DNA from: Chryseobacterium sp. BLS98
GTDB lineage: Bacteria; Bacteroidota; Bacteroidia; Flavobacteriales; Weeksellaceae
Length of the DNA stretch: 64,000 nt
Reading direction: 5' to 3'
NCBI RefSeq assembly: GCF_001045445.1
Contig: NZ_LFNF01000003.1
Location: forward strand, 124,001 to 188,000
The notes beneath the pieces are model-generated. The model was not told the origin of the DNA. It was given only the letters and a program-made list of their open reading frames with translations, and ran no database searches. Below are positions 59,585-64,000 of the stretch, in pieces (the stretch's first letter is position 1; each line of letters starts with the position of its first letter). Both the position numbers and the translations under genes were made by a program.

Positions 59585-61006
59585 ATGAAAAGGATATTTC
59601 TTTTATTATTGTCTGCGTCGGTAGCATCAGTATCTTGTTCAGGTGGTGGCAGTTCTTCTGTAGGGAAGCCTGGAACAAAAGGAGAATTGATACCAAGAGA
59701 AAAAACGAAATCATTTGTTGCGGAAAGACCATACGGAATGGTCGGTATTCCAGCAGGTTCATTTGTTGCTGGTCTTGCAGATCAGGATCCAACAAACACT
59801 CCTGAAAAAGCTTCATTGAAAACTGTTACTGTTTCCTCTTTCTTTATGGATGAAGCGGAAACTACCAATGCAGAATACAGAGTATTTATCAATTATGTAA
59901 GAGATTCCATTGCGAGAACTCTGCTAGCCGAAGCTGCTGGGGAAGGCGGTGAAGAAGGCGGACGTAAAGGCGCAAGCATTGGAGACTATGCATATCTTGC
60001 TAAAAAAGAAGAAAATTTAACACCTTATCAAGAATATTTAGAAGGCCAGGGAGGAAGAGAAGACGGAGGCTATGATCCAACCAAAAAACTAGACTGGAAA
60101 ATCCCTTTGCATTGGAGTACTGGAAAGTATCCTGATGTAGAGTATGCAGAAGTTTTGGAATCTATGTATCTGCCTGCTTCTTCAAGAATAGGAAACGAAA
60201 GAATTTTAGACGTTAGTAAACTAAAATACAGCTACCAGTGGGGAGATATGGATGCGGCACTTGCTGATAACGAAAGAGGAGCCAATTACCTTAAGAGTTC
60301 AAGCATTGCCATCTATCCGGATACTACAGTGTGGGTAAAAGACTTCCACTTTGCTTACAACGAACCATTATTTGAACAGTATTTCTGGCACAAGGCCTAC
60401 AAAGATTATCCTGTAGTTGGGGTAACTTGGGATCAGGCAAGAGCTTACTGTAACTTCAGATCTAAACTGAAAACAGATTATAACGAAAGCTTAAAAAGAA
60501 AAAAACAAAGACCAATGCAGTTCCGTCTTCCTACAGAAATTGAGTGGGAATATGCTGCCAGAGGTGGAATGCAAAATGCTACTTACCCTTGGGGAGGTCC
60601 ATATTTAATGGATGACAGAGGTTGCTACCTTGCCAACTTCAAACCTAAGAGAGGTAACTATATGGAAGACGATAAAAAAGGTACTTATACATATACAGCT
60701 CCAGTAAAGAAATTTAAGAAAAATGGATTTGGGTTATTTGATATGGCTGGAAATGTTTCTGAATGGACAGAATCTGCGTATAACAACTCTTCTTATGGAT
60801 TCTCTTCTACGTTAAATCCTTCTACTAAAAATAAGGTGGATACGAAGAAATCTGTAAGAGGTGGATCTTGGAAAGATATAGGATATGCCCTAATGACAGG
60901 TGCTAGAGATTGGGAAAGAAAAGATTCTGCAAGAAGCTATATCGGATTCAGAACTGTACAGGATATTCCTGAAGCAGCTGTTAAGCCAAGAAGAGTTAAC
61001 AGATAA
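59585..61006 (+). CDS. gldK: T9SS/gliding lipoprotein GldK
   Basis: 473 aa lipoprotein (lipobox SVSC, Cys about residue 19, followed by a Gly/Ser spacer). The body is a formylglycine-generating-enzyme (sulfatase-modifying) fold: MVGIPAGSFVAG, VTWDQARAYCNFRSKL, RLPTEIEWEYAARGG, FGLFDMAGNVSEWTESAY and SVRGGSWKDIGYALMTGARDW, with the catalytic Cys pair of FGE absent. GldK forms the periplasmic ring of the T9SS with GldN. First gene of gldKLMN. Confidence 0.94.
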   Translation: MKRIFLLLLSASVASVSCSGGGSSSVGKPGTKGELIPREKTKSFVAERPYGMVGIPAGSFVAGLADQDPTNTPEKASLKTVTVSSFFMDEAETTNAEYRVFINYVRDSIARTLLAEAAGEGGEEGGRKGASIGDYAYLAKKEENLTPYQEYLEGQGGREDGGYDPTKKLDWKIPLHWSTGKYPDVEYAEVLESMYLPASSRIGNERILDVSKLKYSYQWGDMDAALADNERGANYLKSSSIAIYPDTTVWVKDFHFAYNEPLFEQYFWHKAYKDYPVVGVTWDQARAYCNFRSKLKTDYNESLKRKKQRPMQFRLPTEIEWEYAARGGMQNATYPWGGPYLMDDRGCYLANFKPKRGNYMEDDKKGTYTYTAPVKKFKKNGFGLFDMAGNVSEWTESAYNNSSYGFSSTLNPSTKNKVDTKKSVRGGSWKDIGYALMTGARDWERKDSARSYIGFRTVQDIPEAAVKPRRVNR

Positions 61007-61064
61007 TTTAACCGGACAATTTTTCAATAACAATTTTATTTAACATTAAAAAAACTAACTTAAT

Positions 61065-61757
61065 ATGTTTAAGACTAAAGATGCTTGGATGAATTTCTTT
61101 TATTCATTCGGTGCTGCAATTGTAATTCTTGGAGCTTGGCTTAAAATTACTCACATTACCTTGGGACCAATTAATGGTAATATGGCTCTTACAGTGGGTC
61201 TTATTACGGAGGCTATTATCTTTATTATTTTCGCATTTGACCCTCCGAAATCAGAAGAGTCTTATGCATGGGAAAATGTTTATCCTGAACTTTTGGATAA
61301 GCATGCCAACCCAAACCCTTTACATTCTAATGTGTCATCCAAAAACAATGCACAGCAGTTTGCAGAATTAGAAAATTCTCTTTCAAATAAATTAGACAAA
61401 ATGCTTCAGGAAGCAAAACTGGATGTTCAGTTATTTGACAGACTTAGAACAGGTATCGATAAATTCTCCAGCTCTGTTGACCAAATCAACCAGACTGTGG
61501 ATGTATCTGCTTCTACTCATAAATATAACGACCAGCTTAACAAAGCTGCACAGCATATGGAAAGCATGAATGCTTTATATGCAATGCAACTGGAAAACGG
61601 TAAAAAACAATCTGAGTTTGCTAACAAGTATGTAGCAGATATGCAGAAATCTGCAGAGCAGTCTGAAAAATTCAATCAAGAATTACAAGGTTTAACAACT
61701 AATTTAAATAGCTTAAACAGAGTTTATGGTGGTATGCTTACTGCTATGAAGTCTTAA
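61065..61757 (+). CDS. gldL: T9SS/gliding motor protein GldL
   Basis: 230 aa. Two transmembrane helices at the N terminus (WMNFFYSFGAAIVILGAWL and MALTVGLITEAIIFIIFAF), then a long cytoplasmic coiled-coil tail (about 95-230, with repeated heptad-like Q/E/L/N). GldL is the inner-membrane stator that with GldM converts proton motive force into rotation of the T9SS motor. It follows gldK by 58 bp and precedes gldM by 53 bp. Confidence 0.94.
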   Translation: MFKTKDAWMNFFYSFGAAIVILGAWLKITHITLGPINGNMALTVGLITEAIIFIIFAFDPPKSEESYAWENVYPELLDKHANPNPLHSNVSSKNNAQQFAELENSLSNKLDKMLQEAKLDVQLFDRLRTGIDKFSSSVDQINQTVDVSASTHKYNDQLNKAAQHMESMNALYAMQLENGKKQSEFANKYVADMQKSAEQSEKFNQELQGLTTNLNSLNRVYGGMLTAMKS

Positions 61758-61810
61758 TTCCTAACCATTTCTAAATTTAACTACTTAATCAAAAACTAAA
61801 AGAAAAGAGA

Positions 61811-63403
61811 ATGGCACAAGGAAAACAGACCCCTCGTCAGAAGATGATCAACCTGATGTATTTGGTGTTCATCGCGATGATGGCCCTAAATATTGATGCA
61901 GAAATCATCAGATCATACTATGACTCTACATTATCATTAAGAGATACCCGTCTTTTAACCGAAAAGAAAAATGAGGGTATTTTTGAAAAAACTTTAGAAG
62001 CTAAAGCTCAACAAGTACCAGATACTTATTCTCAGCCTTGGGAACAATATAAAATATTGAAACAAAAAATCAATGATTTAGTTTCTCATGCGGAAACCAT
62101 CAAAGATAAATTGAAGAAACAGGCTGAATTCATGGAAAAAGATCCGGTAACCGGAAAAGCCATTGATGTAAGTGAGAATTTTTCAGCGCTTAATAATAAT
62201 GAAGGTGCTACAGAATACTTCTTTAAGGAAGGGGATGAAAATACTCCTTCAAAAGAAGCAGATGAACTAAAAAGTAAGATTGATGCAGTAAGAAACTATA
62301 TCAATGCTACTTTTGGAAAAAATCCTCAATTACAGAATTTAGTTAGCAGAGCTAATGCATCTCTTATTGCTGAATATCCTAAAGGAAAATCACCAAATGC
62401 GAAAACGTGGTTCCAGAATAAATTCTATCATCAGCCATTGATTGGTGCAATGTCCAATTTGGAAATTATCCAAAATGATGCAAGAAACGTTCAGTCGGAT
62501 GCTTTAGCATTATTATTACAGGAAAAAGTAGATGCAAGCATTAAATTCAGTAGCTACGAGCCTATCGTTTCTGGTCCGGTTGATATTCAGGCAGGAAAAC
62601 AGGCTGAAGTAAAAGTAATGTTGGGTACATACTCAAACAGCAATAAGATTAATATTTCTGGTGTAAGCAGAGTAGAAAATGGAAAAGGTATTGTTCCAAT
62701 TTCCGGTTCTGGTATCGGAGAACATAAACTAGCAGGTACAATTACTTTAACAGATGCTTCAGGAAAACCTCAAAGCTTCCCATGGACGCATACTTACAAC
62801 GTAATTGCAGGACCTAGAGAAGTAAAACTTGAAAAAGGACTATTGCTTTCTGCTGATAAGATGAATGTAATGTATAGAGGACTTGAGAACCCTGTTTCAG
62901 GATCAATCTTAGGTGCCGATAATTCTAAACTTTCATTATCTGCTCCGGGAGCTTCTGTAAGAGGTACTGGTCCAGGAAAATGGATTGTAAAACCTACAAC
63001 AGGAAATACAGTTAAACTGACGTTATCAGGAATAGATCCTTACGGAAAATCTGTATCTCAGGTGTTTGAATATAGAATTAAAAATGTTCCGCCGCCACAA
63101 GGTCAGATGAGAGGACAGAATGTATTGTCGATGCCGGCTACTTCTATTCCTAACCAGTCTGTACAGGCAGCAATTCCGGACTTCGACTTCCCTGTTTCAT
63201 TTAGCGTGACACAGTTCATGGTAAGAGTACCTGGAAGAGCAGCATTACTGGTTCATGGAAACACATTAGGTGATGCCGCAGGATTAGTGAAAAACCTTAG
63301 AACAGGTGATGTAGTTTCTATCTTCGATATCAAAGCTACAGCACAAGGATTGGAAGGACAGCAGATTAAAAACATTACTCCTATAATTATTAATGTTCAA
63401 TAG
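61811..63403 (+). CDS. gldM: T9SS/gliding motor protein GldM
   Basis: 530 aa. N-terminal transmembrane helix (MINLMYLVFIAMMALNI), then periplasmic D1-D4 domains: a long helical D1 (about 40-220) and beta-rich D2-D4 with KVMLGTYSNSNKINISGV, GTITLTDASGKPQ, VMYRGLENPVSG and a C-terminal VRVPGRAALLVHG. It spans from the inner membrane to the GldK/N ring, forming the rotor. Intact reading frame of the usual length (about 510-530). Confidence 0.95.
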   Translation: MAQGKQTPRQKMINLMYLVFIAMMALNIDAEIIRSYYDSTLSLRDTRLLTEKKNEGIFEKTLEAKAQQVPDTYSQPWEQYKILKQKINDLVSHAETIKDKLKKQAEFMEKDPVTGKAIDVSENFSALNNNEGATEYFFKEGDENTPSKEADELKSKIDAVRNYINATFGKNPQLQNLVSRANASLIAEYPKGKSPNAKTWFQNKFYHQPLIGAMSNLEIIQNDARNVQSDALALLLQEKVDASIKFSSYEPIVSGPVDIQAGKQAEVKVMLGTYSNSNKINISGVSRVENGKGIVPISGSGIGEHKLAGTITLTDASGKPQSFPWTHTYNVIAGPREVKLEKGLLLSADKMNVMYRGLENPVSGSILGADNSKLSLSAPGASVRGTGPGKWIVKPTTGNTVKLTLSGIDPYGKSVSQVFEYRIKNVPPPQGQMRGQNVLSMPATSIPNQSVQAAIPDFDFPVSFSVTQFMVRVPGRAALLVHGNTLGDAAGLVKNLRTGDVVSIFDIKATAQGLEGQQIKNITPIIINVQ

Positions 63404-63423
63404 GACTAAAATTGTAATTTATT

Positions 63424-64000
63424 ATGAAAAAATATATTAGCACCCTTTTAGTATTAGTTTCGGGATTTGCTTTTTCCCAGACTATCCTGAACGCAGCTTC
63501 TCCGGAAGAGTTCAGACAGATGAGAGAAGAAAACAAACAAAAAGTTGGTGATACTATTATTGATAACAAAGTAAAGCCTCTTGAATACGGTTTTGTAGAA
63601 GATAAAGATATCCTTAAGAGTATGTTTGTTTGGGAAATCATTGATATGAATGATAAGATCAATCAGCCATTCTATTATGACAATCCGGACGGGCTTCTTG
63701 CTACCCCTACAAGATCTTTGTACCAGCTATTATTGGACGGTGCCTTAACAGGAAAGATCGAGCAGGTTTATGACGATGAAAACTTTACCGTGAAACTTTC
63801 ACCGGAAGGTATCCAGAAAAGACTGGAAAAAGTAATTATCAACGATGCTGCTATTGATATCCTTAACTCCGGAAGACAGCTAACTGAACAGGAGAAAAAA
63901 GAATATACCGACGTTTTCAAGACAACGACTGAGAAAGTAAAAGTTCTTAAGATCATGGGTATGTGGTTTATCGATAAGAGAGACGGACAGATGAAATACA
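63424..64000 (+). CDS. gldN: T9SS/gliding protein GldN (partial, cut by window end)
   Basis: First 192 residues visible. Signal peptide (about 1-18, ending FAFSQ), then the GldN/PorN body: PLEYGFVEDKDILKSMFVWEIIDMNDKINQPFYYDN, GLLATPTRSLYQLLLDGAL and KVLKIMGMWFIDKRDGQMKY. It forms the periplasmic ring with GldK. It lies 20 bp after gldM, so gldKLMN is one operon. The frame is open at the right edge. Confidence 0.93.
   Translation, partial: MKKYISTLLVLVSGFAFSQTILNAASPEEFRQMREENKQKVGDTIIDNKVKPLEYGFVEDKDILKSMFVWEIIDMNDKINQPFYYDNPDGLLATPTRSLYQLLLDGALTGKIEQVYDDENFTVKLSPEGIQKRLEKVIINDAAIDILNSGRQLTEQEKKEYTDVFKTTTEKVKVLKIMGMWFIDKRDGQMKY

Overview
The window looks like a stretch of chromosome from a flavobacterium of the Chryseobacterium type (Bacteroidota, Weeksellaceae). 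Supporting signs are AT-rich DNA, promoters of the Bacteroidota form (TTG, about 19 bp, then TAnnTTTG), no need for strong Shine-Dalgarno sites, a type IX secretion / gliding locus (gldK-L-M-N and porZ), cargo proteins with type A and type B T9SS sorting domains, DUF4270 next to glmS and panC, and an AadS-like adenylyltransferase. Genus is inferred from gene content, not from a database search.

Layout. 1-3.3 kb: the end of a tellurite-type cluster (terD, terC), then a TetR regulator with a candidate operator and an NTF2-like protein. 3.4-7.7 kb: an RCC1-propeller T9SS cargo, a compact catalase-fold protein, a cytoplasmic FKBP and an unknown lipoprotein. 7.7-10.1 kb: a small regulon made of an Rrf2 regulator, an NAD(P)-binding reductase and a secreted metallo-beta-lactamase/MoaF-like fusion; two nearly identical 19-bp dyads mark its likely operators. 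10.5-14.6 kb: an M23 peptidase, gpsA and mqo. 14.6-19.6 kb: an unknown protein with aadS, a cholesterol-oxidase-like GMC enzyme, DUF1684, GNAT and a glucose-dehydrogenase-like SDR. 19.8-28.2 kb: a GH63-like glycosidase, then a tightly coupled minus-strand operon (5'-nucleotidase C domain, metallophosphatase N domain, porZ, recO) and dapA. 28.3-32.9 kb: GNAT, an AraC regulator overlapping a degenerate receiver protein, about 600 bp of non-coding DNA ending in an orphan terminator, and recG.

33-42 kb is a peptide-use locus on the minus strand: a thioredoxin-fold protein, three POT peptide transporters, a YhcG/DUF1016 nuclease wedged among them, and a DPP-IV type S9 peptidase. 42-48.5 kb: two small unknown proteins, a GT35 phosphorylase homologue that lacks the PLP lysine, a possible PD-(D/E)XK protein, a large type B T9SS cargo and a DinB-like protein. 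48.5-53.3 kb: mtaB, a membrane-anchored GltB-like FMN protein, a lipoprotein, an S4-domain protein and aroK. 53.4-54.1 kb: three identical tRNA-Lys genes and one tRNA-Leu, with a recent tandem duplication. 54.2-64 kb: panC, a stand-alone glycogen-synthase N domain, DUF4270, glmS, and the T9SS core gldK-gldL-gldM-gldN, the last cut by the window end.

How the parts fit. GldK-N form the T9SS core and PorZ belongs to its surface attachment complex, while the RCC1 protein and the type B protein are likely cargo. The peptide locus couples surface or periplasmic dipeptide release to proton-driven uptake. Several intergenic gaps hold diverged copies of short palindromic or word-like repeats, and one of these repeats supplies the last codons of the phosphorylase homologue. 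No IS element, prophage, CRISPR array or rRNA was found.
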